Assembly (NCBI RefSeq): GCF_040718835.1
Contig: NZ_JBFEFG010000253.1
Span: 1 to 64,000 of the forward strand
Source: Bremerella sp. JC817
GTDB lineage: Bacteria > Planctomycetota > Planctomycetia > Pirellulales > Pirellulaceae
Reading direction: 5' to 3'
DNA: 64,000 bases
Below the pieces are notes generated by a model, which saw nothing but the letters and a program-made list of their open reading frames with translations, made no database searches and was not told the DNA's origin. The translations under genes and the position numbers were made by a program. Positions 9,435 to 18,444 of the stretch are shown here, piece by piece; within the stretch, counting starts at the first letter, position 1; each line of letters begins with the position of its first letter.

Positions 9435-11300
9435 TTATTCGACCGTCACGCTCTTGGCCAGGTTGCGTGGCTTGTCGACGTCGCAGCCACGAAGCAGGGC
9501 AATGTGATAGGCAATGAACTGCAGCGGAATGACCGAAACGATCGGCTGCAGGAATTCTTCTACGGTCGGGATCCGGATCACGTCGTCGGCGTAGTTGTCG
9601 ATCTCGTGATCGTCTTCGCTGGCAATCGCAATGACGGGACCACCTCGCGCTTTGATCTCTTGGAGGTTGCTCATCACTTTGTCGTAAACCACGCCCTGCG
9701 GCATGATGAAGACGCTTGGCGTGTTCTCGTCGACCAGGGCGATCGGCCCATGTTTCAGTTCGGCCGCTGGATAGCCTTCGGCGTGGATGTAGCTGATTTC
9801 CTTTAGCTTCAAAGCACCTTCCAGGGCCGTAGGGAAGTTGAAATAGCGGCCAAGGTACAGGAAGTTGTTGGCCGACTGGTATTTCTCGGCGACCTTTTGG
9901 GCCTGCTCTTGGGTGTTCAGTGCGGTGCGAACGGCATCGGGCAGGGCCTGCATCGCGCGAATGATCCGATATCCCTGGTCGAAGCTCAGGTGATTCAATC
10001 TTCCGAAATAAAGCCCCAGCATTGCCAGCACGGCCAGCTGCGAGGTGTATGCCTTGGTCGAAGCGACGCCAACCTCAGGGCCGGCATGCAGGTAAATCCC
10101 ACCGTTGGCTTCCTGGGCGATGCTGCTGCCGACCACGTTGCAGATGGCGAGGGTCGGGTGTCCTTTGCGTTTCATCTCGCGAAGGGCAGCCAGCGTGTCG
10201 GCCGTTTCACCGCTTTGGGTAATCCCGAAAACGAGCGTTCGTCGCGGAACAGGCGGGTTTCGATAACGCAGTTCCGAAGCGTATTCAACTTCCACCGGAA
10301 TGCGAGCCATCTCTTCGATCAGGTATTCACCCACCATCGCGGCATGCCAACTCGTGCCACACGCCGTCAGCAAGATACGGTCGACGCCACGAAGTTCCTG
10401 CGGAGTCAGATTCAGCCCGCCGAAGACTGCGGTGGCATTGTCGAGATTCAGGCGGCCGCGCATCGTATTTTCCAGCGACTGCGGCTGCTCGAAGATCTCT
10501 TTGAGCATGTAATGTTCGTACTCGCCCAGTTCCACATCGCCAGACGCGATCTCGAGTTTCTCGACGTTATGCGAAACCTCGCCCAGGTCGCGGTGAGCAA
10601 TCTGGAGCGAATCGGCTTTCAGCAGAGCTACCTGATGATCGGTGAGGTAGACGATTTTGTCGGTATAGCCAACCAGGGGCGAAGCATCGCTGGCCAGGAA
10701 GTGGGCATCGTCGGAAACGCCAATCACCAGCGGGCTGCCAAGTCGAGCCGCGATAATCAGGTCTGGTCGACTACGAAAGAGCACGCCAACGCCGTAGGTG
10801 CCTTGCAGCTTGGCCAGAACTTTCTGCACCAGGCCAACCAAGGCATCGTCGGTCGGGGCTTTGCCTGGGGCGATCGAAAGCTGTTTGTAACCATCTTCCA
10901 GCATGTACGCGATCACTTCCGAATCGGTATCGCTGTGGAAGACATATCCTTTTTGCTGCAGGCGTGATTTGAGGGCCGCGTAGTTTTCGATCACGCCATT
11001 ATGGACGATCACCACCTCGCCTTCAGGGCCGAGGTGGGGGTGGGCGTTGGCTTCGGTCGCGGCACCATGGGTGGCCCAACGGGTATGCCCGATCCCGGTC
11101 GTTCCTACCGGCATGTCATCGGCCAGGCGGTCTGCCAGCGAGTCGATTCGGCCGGCAGTTTTCACCACATGAAACTGCTGGTGGCGATCGACAGCGGCGA
11201 TGCCGGCGCTGTCGTATCCGCGGTATTCGAGGCGACGCAGTCCTTCCAACAGGAAATCTGCCGCTCGAAGATCACCAACGTATCCGACAATACCACACAT
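9435..11300 (-). CDS. glmS: Glutamine--fructose-6-phosphate aminotransferase (isomerizing)
   Basis: A 621-residue enzyme making glucosamine-6-phosphate from fructose-6-phosphate and glutamine, the entry step to amino sugars for LPS and peptidoglycan. The N-terminal class II amidotransferase domain begins MCGIVGYVG with Cys as residue 2 (catalytic after Met removal) and has TRWATHG and HNGVIENY. Two SIS domains follow (LTACGTSWHAAMVGEYL, GITQSGETADTLAALR, EVGVASTKAYTSQ), and the C-terminus DKPRNLAKSVTVE is canonical. Full length. It is divergent from kdsB. No glmS ribozyme core was recognised in its short leader. Confidence 0.97.
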   Translation of the reverse strand: MCGIVGYVGDLRAADFLLEGLRRLEYRGYDSAGIAAVDRHQQFHVVKTAGRIDSLADRLADDMPVGTTGIGHTRWATHGAATEANAHPHLGPEGEVVIVHNGVIENYAALKSRLQQKGYVFHSDTDSEVIAYMLEDGYKQLSIAPGKAPTDDALVGLVQKVLAKLQGTYGVGVLFRSRPDLIIAARLGSPLVIGVSDDAHFLASDASPLVGYTDKIVYLTDHQVALLKADSLQIAHRDLGEVSHNVEKLEIASGDVELGEYEHYMLKEIFEQPQSLENTMRGRLNLDNATAVFGGLNLTPQELRGVDRILLTACGTSWHAAMVGEYLIEEMARIPVEVEYASELRYRNPPVPRRTLVFGITQSGETADTLAALREMKRKGHPTLAICNVVGSSIAQEANGGIYLHAGPEVGVASTKAYTSQLAVLAMLGLYFGRLNHLSFDQGYRIIRAMQALPDAVRTALNTQEQAQKVAEKYQSANNFLYLGRYFNFPTALEGALKLKEISYIHAEGYPAAELKHGPIALVDENTPSVFIMPQGVVYDKVMSNLQEIKARGGPVIAIASEDDHEIDNYADDVIRIPTVEEFLQPIVSVIPLQFIAYHIALLRGCDVDKPRNLAKSVTVE

Positions 11301-11503
11301 AACCGACGGTCCTTCCGCGAAATTCTTACCAATCCCGATAAGCTATCGAGCAGAAGGTTAGCAAAAGTGGGGGAGGCGGTGAAAGGCCTGTTAAACCAGT
11401 TCGCAAACTGGCCTTCTGACGGTCAGGCGAAAGTTCGTATGCTGTGGGCCTCGTGCCGGGAGGAAAGGCACGTTTTCGCCCCAGAAGCATTCCATCAAAC
11501 ACT

Positions 11504-12277
11504 ATGAAACCAGCCCTCGCCCTTTCGCTGACCAGTCTTGTTGTCATTCCGGCTCGTTTGCATTCGACCCGTCTGCCGCAGAAGCTGCTGCTGGCCGAGA
11601 CCGGCAAGCCATTGATTCAACATACCTACGAGGCGGCCTGTCAGGCTCAGGGAACCGATGGCGTCGTGGTGGCAACCGACCATGAATCGATCGAGTCGGC
11701 GGTGATTGGTTTTGGTGGCGATGCGGTGATGACCAGCGAGTCGTGTGCTAGCGGCACCGATCGTGTTGCTGAGATCGCCCAGGTCCGACCAGACATCGAT
11801 ATCTTCATTAACGTCCAAGGAGACGAGCCCGAGATTTCGGCGGAGGCGATCGAAACGGTGCGGTTCCTTTTGGAGACCAACCCAGACGTCTCGATGGCGA
11901 CTCTGGCGACTCCGATTCGCTGCCTCGATAAGTTGCGGGATCCCGCCTGCGTGAAGGTTACTTTTGGGGAAAACGGCAGAGCCCTCTATTTCAGCCGAAG
12001 TCCTATTCCTTTTGTTCGGGATGGCTTCGAGGGGCAGATCGATGCCGAGCCCCCCGTGTTTTTTCAGCATTTGGGCATCTATGCCTACCGGCGTGACTTC
12101 CTGCTGAAGCTCGCCACCGCGCCACCTTCCCCCCTAGAGCAGTTAGAGAAGCTTGAGCAACTGCGGGTCCTGGAGATGGGAGAAACGATTCTGGTCGGTA
12201 CGATCGCCGAGCCCAGCATCGGAATTGACACGCCAGCCGACTATGCGGCGTTTGTCAGAAAGATAGGCAATTGCTAG
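11504..12277 (+). CDS. kdsB: 3-deoxy-manno-octulosonate cytidylyltransferase
   Basis: A 257-residue CMP-KDO synthetase, activating KDO with CTP for lipid A/LPS core synthesis in the cytoplasm. The motif VVIPARLHSTRLPQKLL lies at about residues 12-28; VVVATDHESI, SGTDRVAEIA, IFINVQGDEPEI and the C-terminal EQLEKLEQLRVLEMG with IDTPADYAAF are all typical. The start at 11504 gives a normal family length; the longer frame from 11444 adds unrelated residues. pyrG, which supplies CTP, follows on the same strand 184 bases later. Its presence supports LPS production by this organism. Confidence 0.95.
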   Translation: MKPALALSLTSLVVIPARLHSTRLPQKLLLAETGKPLIQHTYEAACQAQGTDGVVVATDHESIESAVIGFGGDAVMTSESCASGTDRVAEIAQVRPDIDIFINVQGDEPEISAEAIETVRFLLETNPDVSMATLATPIRCLDKLRDPACVKVTFGENGRALYFSRSPIPFVRDGFEGQIDAEPPVFFQHLGIYAYRRDFLLKLATAPPSPLEQLEKLEQLRVLEMGETILVGTIAEPSIGIDTPADYAAFVRKIGNC

Positions 12278-12461
12278 GATAGTGGTTTCACGCTAGCGGC
12301 GTCGCTTTGGTTTCCGTTAGGTATCGTTTAATCTCCGTTGGCCGGACGTTAAATGGGCTTAATGGCTTGGATTTTTATATCCAGAGTCGGCCGAGGTTTT
12401 TCGCCCTGGCATGTCCCTCTCTGCTCCGAAGCATGGACGGTCTAAGGGCCCACGCAACTTC

Positions 12462-14126
12462 ATGGCAAAACATATTTTTGTTACCGGCGGTGTTGTCAGT
12501 TCACTAGGAAAAGGGTTGACCAGCGCGTCAGTCGGAATGCTCCTCGAGCAGCGCGGCCTGAAGGTCAAGATGCAGAAGCTTGACCCCTATATCAATGTCG
12601 ACCCAGGGACCATGAGTCCCTATCAGCACGGCGAAGTTTATGTGCTGGACGACGGCAGCGAGACCGACCTCGATCTGGGGCACTACGAGCGATTCACCAA
12701 CAGCCCGCTGACGCGCGACTCGAACTACACGACCGGACAGATCTACATGTCCGTGATCAACAAAGAGCGTCGCGGGGAGTTCCTCGGCAAGACCGTTCAG
12801 GTCATTCCGCACATCACCGACGAGATCAAGTCGGTCATCCGGAAGCTGGGGGATGACGATACCGATGTGATCATCACTGAAATCGGTGGTACCGTCGGTG
12901 ATATCGAAAGCCAGCCATTCCTGGAAGCGATTCGTCAGTTCCCGCAGACCGTCGGTCGCGAAAACTGCTTGTTCATTCACCTCACGCTCGTGCCGTACTT
13001 GAAGGCGGCCGGCGAGCTGAAGACCAAGCCGACTCAGCACTCGGTCGGGCAGCTTCGCGAAATCGGTATCCAGCCAGACATCCTGATCTGCCGTACCGAG
13101 CGGAACCTGAGCCGTGACGATCGCGAAAAGATCGCTCTGTTCTGTAACGTTCCGATCGAAGCGGTGATCGAGGAAAAGGACAAGGACTTCTCGATCTATG
13201 AAGTGCCGATCAGTCTGCACGATAATAACCTGGACGATCTGATTGCCGGCAAGTTGGGCCTGCCCCAGGTATCGAGTGTCGATTTGACGCCATGGCAAGA
13301 GATTTTGCACACGCTGCGTTACCCGGACCACGAAATCAGTATCGCGGTCGTCGGTAAGTATGCCGAGCATAAAGATGCCTACAAGTCGATCTACGAAGCG
13401 ATCGATCACGCCGGAATCCATCACAAGTCGCAGATCCGTATCGGGCGTATCCAAAGCGAAACGCTCGAAACGGAAGGTGCCGAGCGGATGCTGGCCGGTT
13501 TCGACGGGATTCTGGTCCCTGGCGGTTTCGGCGAACGTGGTATCGAAGGCAAAGTCGAAGCGATTCGCTACGCCCGTCAGCGTGGTATTCCGTTCCTGGG
13601 GATTTGCCTCGGGATGCAGTGTGCCGCGATCGAATTCGCCCGAAACGTCGTCAATCTGGAAGGTGCCCACTCGACCGAGTTCGATAAGCACACGCCACAC
13701 CCGGTGATCTGTCTGCTGGACGAGCAGAAGAATATCACCGACAAGGGTGGCACGATGCGACTCGGCACGCAGCCATGTGCCCTGGAGCCTGGCAGCAAGG
13801 CGCACGATGCCTATGCGACCGAGGAGATCTCGGAACGTCATCGTCACCGCTACGAATTCAACAACGTCTATCGGGACCAGTTCCGTAGCAACGGCATGTC
13901 GTTTGCCGGCCTGAAGCCCGACAAGTCGTTGGTGGAGATTCTGGAAATCGACGAGCATCCTTGGTTCGTCGCGGTTCAGTTCCATCCGGAGTTCAAGAGC
14001 AAGCCGATCCAGGCTCATCCGCTCTTCGCGGGTTTCGTTGGCGCTGCGATCGCTCGCCGTCGCCGCGATGCCAAGAAGGAAGCTGCCGCCAGCGATAGTG
14101 CATCGCAACAAGCAGCCGACGCCTAA
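12462..14126 (+). CDS. pyrG: CTP synthase
   Basis: A 554-residue enzyme converting UTP to CTP with ATP and glutamine. Starting at 12462 gives the canonical [19 protein letters not shown]-terminus; an in-frame ATG at 12411 would add 17 residues and is less likely. The synthetase domain contains [21 protein letters not shown] and [11 protein letters not shown]; the glutamine amidotransferase domain has GGFGERG, the nucleophile Cys in GICLGMQ and the His-Glu pair in AVQFHPEF. Length is usual, with a basic/Ala-rich tail. It follows kdsB, which uses CTP. Confidence 0.97.
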   Translation: MAKHIFVTGGVVSSLGKGLTSASVGMLLEQRGLKVKMQKLDPYINVDPGTMSPYQHGEVYVLDDGSETDLDLGHYERFTNSPLTRDSNYTTGQIYMSVINKERRGEFLGKTVQVIPHITDEIKSVIRKLGDDDTDVIITEIGGTVGDIESQPFLEAIRQFPQTVGRENCLFIHLTLVPYLKAAGELKTKPTQHSVGQLREIGIQPDILICRTERNLSRDDREKIALFCNVPIEAVIEEKDKDFSIYEVPISLHDNNLDDLIAGKLGLPQVSSVDLTPWQEILHTLRYPDHEISIAVVGKYAEHKDAYKSIYEAIDHAGIHHKSQIRIGRIQSETLETEGAERMLAGFDGILVPGGFGERGIEGKVEAIRYARQRGIPFLGICLGMQCAAIEFARNVVNLEGAHSTEFDKHTPHPVICLLDEQKNITDKGGTMRLGTQPCALEPGSKAHDAYATEEISERHRHRYEFNNVYRDQFRSNGMSFAGLKPDKSLVEILEIDEHPWFVAVQFHPEFKSKPIQAHPLFAGFVGAAIARRRRDAKKEAAASDSASQQAADA

Positions 14127-14152
14127 TCTGCGCTTTCTCGCCGTTCCCAAGG

Positions 14153-14177
14153 CCCTCTCCCGATTCTGAGGAGAGGG
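14153..14177. other. Perfect 8-bp hairpin after pyrG
   Basis: CCCTCTCC (14153-14160) and GGAGAGGG (14170-14177) with a 9-base loop, 27 bases after the pyrG stop and 17 before the next ATG. No T-run follows, so it may limit rather than end transcription into the DUF1844 gene. Confidence 0.4.
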
Positions 14178-14193
14178 ATGCAAAGTTGATGCT

Positions 14194-14511
14194 ATGAGCG
14201 AAGATCACGATTCGGAAAAGAAGATTGTCGAAGATCAGCCGGCCGAAGGTGGATCGCCGGAGCCGATGCCGCCGGCGGACTTCACGCTGCTGATTTCGAT
14301 GCTCGCTACCCAGGCCTTCTCGGCTTTGGGCCTGATGCCAGATCCGGTGACTGGGCAAACGGCTCGTCACCCGGAAGTCGCCAAGCATATGATTGACTTG
14401 CTAGGGATGCTGGAAGCGAAGACGAAAGGGAATCTCGAACCGCATGAAAGTGCAGCCCTCGAGAGCATTCTGCATCAGATCCGAATGGCCTACGTCTCGG
14501 AAACGAAGTAG
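14194..14511 (+). CDS. DUF1844 family protein
   Basis: A 105-residue acidic cytoplasmic protein. The N-terminal 30 residues are charged and Pro-rich; the rest is the DUF1844 domain: DFTLLISMLATQAFSALGLMPDP, HPEVAKHMIDLLGMLEAKTKGNL and ESILHQIRMAYV. The family is found in planctomycetes and several other phyla and has no known activity. It follows pyrG by 67 bases across a hairpin and ends at a strong terminator. Confidence 0.88.
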   Translation: MSEDHDSEKKIVEDQPAEGGSPEPMPPADFTLLISMLATQAFSALGLMPDPVTGQTARHPEVAKHMIDLLGMLEAKTKGNLEPHESAALESILHQIRMAYVSETK

Positions 14512-14542
14512 TTTCGCCAGCGATCGATCATCCGACAAAAAA

Positions 14543-14573
14543 AGAGCCAGGCCTGATGGGGCCTGGCTCTTTT
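14543..14573 (+). terminator. Terminator after DUF1844 gene
   Basis: AAGAGCCAGGC near 14542-14552 pairs with GCCTGGCTCTT near 14561-14571, followed by T residues; a run of seven A residues before it allows it to act on the minus strand too, for the small lipoprotein gene. Confidence 0.85.
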
Positions 14574-14595
14574 CGTTTCGAATATTCGTTGCAAC

Positions 14596-14727
14596 TTACC
14601 GTGGTGATTCCGGGGCCGACGTCATGTTGGGGTCGGTCGTGTCCGGGTTCTCCGGCTTATCGCTGCCACCGCAACCGATGAGGGTGCCGCAGCTAAAAAG
14701 AATGGCAATGATCATCCAGATTCGCAT
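14596..14727 (-). CDS. Very small lipoprotein downstream of DUF1559 gene
   Basis: A 43-residue protein, MRIWMIIAILFSCGTLIGC... with the lipobox Cys at residue 19 (LIGC). The mature part is only about 25 residues, rich in Asp, Pro and Thr, and ends SAPESPR. The ATG has a GGAG site 9 bases upstream. It follows the DUF1559 gene by 32 bases on the same strand, the arrangement seen for the larger lipoprotein at 7633, so it is probably a real and often missed member of the pair. It lacks the beta-sandwich domain of the usual partner and may be a remnant or a minimal version. Confidence 0.7.
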   Translation of the reverse strand: MRIWMIIAILFSCGTLIGCGGSDKPENPDTTDPNMTSAPESPR

Positions 14728-14759
14728 GAGAAAGTCTCCGTTGAAAAGCGAGGGTGTGC

Positions 14760-15827
14760 TTAGTTATCGAGGCTGGCGATGTTGCCGTCGGCCATGCCGT
14801 TCATGCTGAGCCAGGTCCAGTAGGTAATCCCTTCGGTGATGCGACTGACTGAGGCGTCTCCCATCAGGCACATGACCACGCCGGGATGCATGCTGCTGGG
14901 GCCTTGCCAGTCGTTGTTGATGTTGCGGTACGAGATGTACGACGGCGTGAAGTGGTATGGAACGCCATCGGAAGGTTGCTTGAACCAGCCATCGGCAGTG
15001 GCCGCGGCGCCGGCCGGATCGGCATAGGGTGCTCGGCGGGCAAAACCGTAATTGGCTGTGAAGACGTAGGCAGGCCGGATGACGGCTTCATTCGAAGCGG
15101 CTCGGCGAACGCCGGTGCCGGCATTCCAGCGGTCGCCGCCATTCTTGTAGGCGGTGGCATTGGCTTCGGCGACGACGATGGTGTTCGACGTGCCATCCAG
15201 GAAGTTCGCCATATCGACCTTATTGCCAATGCAGAAAGCACCGCGCCAATCGCGGCTGGCCGATTCCGAGGGGAGTCCAGGCACGCCGAGTGTAGATGAC
15301 AAATAATCCGCGCTCAGGTTGGCGGTCGACCACCAGTGGTAGCCTTCCGAGGCAGCGTAGTTGGTCACCGAGACCCCGCCGGTCTGGCTGGTATCGCGGA
15401 AGTCGCCGTCCGATGGACAGCGGAGCATCGGAGCCACCGGTGCACCTTGCAGATTGCCAAGACCACCGGGCAGGCTTTGATTCCAGGCCGGAGCCGAGAA
15501 ATTGAACTGGTCGTGCAGAGCCGCTTGTTCAAACTGCGGCAGCAGCAACGAAATCCACGTGTAATGGCGAGCGGCTTGGGGGTTGCCAGAACCGTTGCCC
15601 AGGATGGCCAGAGGTGGCATCACCTTGAAGGTGTCGTGGTAATTGTGCAGGGCAATCCCGATTTGCTTAAGGTTGTTAATGCACTGAGTGCGCCGGGCAG
15701 CTTCACGGGCCTGTTGCACTGCCGGCAGTAACAGAGCGATCAGAACGCCGATGATGGCGATGACCACCAGGAGTTCGACGAGGGTAAATGCTGGGCGTGG
15801 GCGCAGCACCGATCGAGCGCATTGCAT
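14760..15827 (-). CDS. DUF1559 protein with pseudopilin-like N-terminus (copy 2)
   Basis: A 355-residue protein. A short basic leader ends in [17 protein letters not shown] (residues 13-29), the type III signal of pseudopilins, followed by LLPAVQQAREAARR. The body has CPSDGDF, DGTSNTIVVAEAN and the C-terminal HPGVVMCLMGDASV motif of DUF1559. The N-terminal block is nearly identical to the copies at 6523 and 51245 while the bodies differ strongly, as is usual in this family. The tiny lipoprotein gene follows. Function is unknown; export and assembly through a type II/IV pilus-like machine is inferred. Confidence 0.92.
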   Translation of the reverse strand: MQCARSVLRPRPAFTLVELLVVIAIIGVLIALLLPAVQQAREAARRTQCINNLKQIGIALHNYHDTFKVMPPLAILGNGSGNPQAARHYTWISLLLPQFEQAALHDQFNFSAPAWNQSLPGGLGNLQGAPVAPMLRCPSDGDFRDTSQTGGVSVTNYAASEGYHWWSTANLSADYLSSTLGVPGLPSESASRDWRGAFCIGNKVDMANFLDGTSNTIVVAEANATAYKNGGDRWNAGTGVRRAASNEAVIRPAYVFTANYGFARRAPYADPAGAAATADGWFKQPSDGVPYHFTPSYISYRNINNDWQGPSSMHPGVVMCLMGDASVSRITEGITYWTWLSMNGMADGNIASLDN

Positions 15828-16221
15828 GGCGAGGCTCCTCTAGGATTCCGTTGAAAGAAGAGTTGATGGGATAAGGATCAGGATCAGGAAAGGCGGCCGA
15901 GTAGATAGTAGGCCGCTTTTTGTCTGCGGAGGGGTTCTGCGAGGTTCAATATAGGGGCGAGCTGGAGTTTGTGCAATAAAATATTTTTAGAGTGTTTGGG
16001 ATTAAACACTTGAGTGTGGGCGCAAAAAAAGCCCCGCGGTTGAGTGGACTATTCTCAACCGCGGGGCCGTGGTTTGCCGGGGAATTTAAAGGTAGGCATC
16101 CATGCCTGAAAGGCCATCCCTGGTGTCTTGTGATTGATCCGAGTCGTTTACGGAACAAAACAGGGTTTAACGACGTTCGATCAATTCCCTGGCAAACTTA
16201 GTGATTCGTGATGTATGGGTG
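15828..16221. other. Spacer between mraZ and DUF1559 genes
   Basis: Both flanking genes are on the minus strand. The spacer holds the mraZ terminator (16024-16067) and an AT-rich stretch (AATAAAATATTTTTA near 15975-15990) likely to belong to the DUF1559 promoter. No gene is seen. Confidence 0.6.
16024..16067 (-). terminator. Strong terminator downstream of mraZ
   Basis: On the minus strand a perfect 14-bp stem, GCCCCGCGGTTGAG with CTCAACCGCGGGGC and a 9-base loop, is followed by seven T residues. It lies 155 bases after the mraZ stop and shows that mraZ is not transcribed into a downstream division cluster. Confidence 0.92.
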
Positions 16222-16704
16222 TTAGCCGCTAAGCTGATCCAGCAGAGAACGGAATTCAGGCATCTTCTCTTCGAGATTGGAGAGCCATGCTTCTGGCTTC
16301 CAGATTTCGACACAGACGGCGGCGCCGACAATTAAGACTTCGCCCCCAGCTTCCACGCCTAAGAATTCCCGAAATCCCTCCGGTATTAGTAATCTCCCTT
16401 TACCAGCCAGCGTGACGTTTCGTTGTCGTGTTGAAAGCAATCGCCCGAGCAGTTGCACGTCGGCGATGCGGTTCTCTAACTTGCCCGCCGCAATCTTGGC
16501 ATGAACCAGATTCACGCCGGCGTCGAGCTTTCCCTGCCACTGAGGCCCATTCCAAAGGCTGAGGCATCCTGGTCGTTCTTTCACCAGGATCAAGTCGTCC
16601 CCATCCGGCGCGACCACATCGGTGATCTGCGTGGGAATCGAAAGCCGGAACCTGTCGTCCAGCGTTCGGCTGTATTCCCCGAGGATGAACTGGTCCGACC
16701 CCAT
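16222..16704 (-). CDS. mraZ: MraZ-like transcriptional regulator, stand-alone
   Basis: A 160-residue protein with the two SpoVT/AbrB-like half domains of MraZ: FILGEYSRTLDDRFRLSIPTQITD (about residues 6-29) and VTLAGKGRLLIPEGFREFLGV (about 96-116), each with the D/GxxxR-L-xIP DNA-contact motif. MraZ normally opens the dcw cluster, binds its own promoter at TGGG repeats and represses it. Here rsmH and the rest of the cluster are absent: the gene ends at a terminator. Three TGGG-N7-CCCA motifs lie upstream, so autoregulation and control of the divergent ketosynthase gene are plausible. Length is close to the family norm. Confidence 0.88.
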   Translation of the reverse strand: MGSDQFILGEYSRTLDDRFRLSIPTQITDVVAPDGDDLILVKERPGCLSLWNGPQWQGKLDAGVNLVHAKIAAGKLENRIADVQLLGRLLSTRQRNVTLAGKGRLLIPEGFREFLGVEAGGEVLIVGAAVCVEIWKPEAWLSNLEEKMPEFRSLLDQLSG

Positions 16705-16746
16705 GCGTTTTCGATTTCAAAAAGGAAAACCGGCCAAACGCCTTTT

Positions 16747-16761
16747 TGGGTTAGTTTCCCA
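16747..16761. promoter_or_regulatory. MraZ-type motif, site 1
   Basis: On the minus strand TGGGAAACTAACCCA, an inverted TGGG/CCCA pair with a 7-base spacer, 43 bases upstream of the mraZ start codon. TGGG is the core recognised by E. coli MraZ, there in direct repeats. Confidence 0.6.
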
Positions 16762-16787
16762 CTTCAGTGATAGGTTTTGGTCTCCTG

Positions 16788-16802
16788 TGGGTCAAATTCC
16801 CA
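16788..16802. promoter_or_regulatory. MraZ-type motif, site 2
   Basis: On the minus strand TGGGAATTTGACCCA, same TGGG-N7-CCCA layout, 41 bases from site 1 (about four helical turns); here the dyad extends to TGTGGG/CCCACA. Confidence 0.6.
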
Positions 16803-16945
16803 CAGCAAAGAGTTTAGCTTTCGCTGTTCGTTTGGCAACCGTTCTTGAGGGAAAATTGGCAATTCTTTCCGGATATGCGGAATTCCCCCGCGAATGTTCA
16901 TGCCAGCACTCTTCAAAAAACTGAACTGGTGCCAGATTCCGTGTT

Positions 16946-16960
16946 TGGGTAACTTTCCCA
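16946..16960. promoter_or_regulatory. MraZ-type motif, site 3
   Basis: On the minus strand TGGGAAAGTTACCCA, same layout. It is nearest to the divergent ketosynthase gene (80 bases upstream of its GTG), which makes that gene a possible second target. Confidence 0.55.
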
Positions 16961-17040
16961 CACGATGGCCTCGAAAGCCCGATCGATAGGGAGATCGTTC
17001 GGCGAGGGTGTGTGGCACTTCAGCGGTTGGATAACGCAAC

Positions 17041-18333
17041 GTGACCAAAGATGACGCGAAAGATCCGGTAGTAATAACCGGAATCGGATTGATCACGTCG
17101 GTCGGCCAGGATCGAGAATCGACCTGGGCGTCGATACGGCGCGGAACGTGCGGAATTCGCCGGATGACTGGGATTGCTCCGATTGAAGACAATCTGATCC
17201 TGGGAGCTCCGGTCGATCTGCCCGACGGCCTCGAGCCGCGGTTGAAGATTTTGACACTCAACGAAATCGCCGCAGCCGAAGCAATCCGAGATTCACAAAT
17301 TGACATGACGGCGGTCGATCGCACGCGATTTGGCTGCGCCGTTAGTGCCGGGATGGGGGACGCGCGCTCGATCTTCGATGTGATCGATGTGCCTGGCGGA
17401 ACCTGGCCGGTGGCTGGGGGGATACCGCACGAGCAGTTCTTCCCTTGTACTCCTTCTTACCACGTGGCCCATAAGTTCCAGTTGGAAGGGCCTCGTCTGT
17501 CGCATTCCACAGCGTGCGCCAGTGGCCTGGTCGAATTGGCGTGTGCGGTTCGAGCGATCCGCGATGGTCAATGCGATATCGCCTTGGCCGGCAGTGCGGA
17601 AGCGATTGATCCATTGTTTGTCGCAGGCTTCCGGAAGATGCGAGTCCTTTCAGACGACGCCGATCCGGTTCGTGCTTGTCGCCCATTCGACAAAACCCGC
17701 AATGGCTTTGTCATCGGTGAAGGGGCGGCGATGTTCGTCGTTGAACGCTTGAGTCACGCGTTGGCCCGCGGAGCGAAGATCTACGCCGAGGTTCTCGGCT
17801 GTCGGATGCTCGCTGAAGCGCATCACGTGACCGGCATTGATATGGAAAGCGACGCCTTGGAGCGTTTGCTGCGAATCACGCTGAAATCGAGCGATTTGGG
17901 TCCACGCGACATTGATTACGTCAATTGTCACGGCACCGGAACAGCCCAGAACGACGTGAACGAAGCTCGTGGTATTCGGGCCGCGTTTGGTCCGTTTGCC
18001 AGTCGCTTGTGTGCCAGTAGCATCAAGTCGATGATCGGGCACTTGCTCAACGCATCGGGGAGTGTCGAACTGGCGATGACCACGCTGGCTCTGCGAGACG
18101 GATTCGTTCCGCCAACCTCGAACCTGCGAAGCATCGATCCGGAAGTCGATATCGACTGCGTACCGCTGGTCGGGCGAGAGCTGAAGATCCAGCATGCCTT
18201 GAAGTTGTCGGTTGCGTTTGGTGGGCACCTGGTGGCAGTGGCCCTGCGGCGATGGAACGATTCGCAAAGCGGATTTGCCTATCCTGATGCGGCTCCCGAA
18301 GCCATTCCGGATGACACCCGTCGCGTTGCTTAG
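17041..18333 (+). CDS. Beta-ketoacyl-ACP synthase, FabF-like
   Basis: A 430-residue thiolase-fold enzyme condensing acyl chains with malonyl-ACP. The GTG start precedes VVITGIGLITSVG at the N-terminus. The catalytic triad is present: Cys159 in SHSTACASGL, His in VNCHGTGTAQND and His in SSIKSMIGHLLNASG. It stands alone, without acpP, fabG or other fatty-acid genes nearby, and it diverges from the primary FabF pattern in the N-terminal half, so it may serve a special lipid or polyketide rather than bulk fatty-acid synthesis. Divergent from mraZ with which it shares a regulatory spacer. Confidence 0.88.
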   Translation: MTKDDAKDPVVITGIGLITSVGQDRESTWASIRRGTCGIRRMTGIAPIEDNLILGAPVDLPDGLEPRLKILTLNEIAAAEAIRDSQIDMTAVDRTRFGCAVSAGMGDARSIFDVIDVPGGTWPVAGGIPHEQFFPCTPSYHVAHKFQLEGPRLSHSTACASGLVELACAVRAIRDGQCDIALAGSAEAIDPLFVAGFRKMRVLSDDADPVRACRPFDKTRNGFVIGEGAAMFVVERLSHALARGAKIYAEVLGCRMLAEAHHVTGIDMESDALERLLRITLKSSDLGPRDIDYVNCHGTGTAQNDVNEARGIRAAFGPFASRLCASSIKSMIGHLLNASGSVELAMTTLALRDGFVPPTSNLRSIDPEVDIDCVPLVGRELKIQHALKLSVAFGGHLVAVALRRWNDSQSGFAYPDAAPEAIPDDTRRVA

Positions 18334-18444
18334 TCACGCTTAAAAACGAGACCCCCACGATTCTTTCTGGCTGAATTCGCCACGTGGGGATGGTACGATA
18401 GGGGGAACGTCTGATTCCCTTTATCATCCTGTCGAGTTCCGCTG

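Larger units (their letters stand above)
16705..17040. promoter_or_regulatory. Divergent regulatory region mraZ/ketosynthase
   Basis: A 336-base spacer between divergent genes. It contains three TGGG-N7-CCCA motifs (listed separately) at 43, 84 and 242 bases upstream of the mraZ start; the third also lies 80 bases upstream of the ketosynthase GTG. No gene is seen in it. Confidence 0.6.

Noticed and set aside
11301..11503. glmS ribozyme or other riboswitch upstream of glmS
   Set aside because: The leader is short and the ribozyme core sequence was not recognised.
12528..14183. 551-codon open frame opposite pyrG
   Set aside because: pyrG is unambiguous on the plus strand; the antisense product has no recognisable domain.
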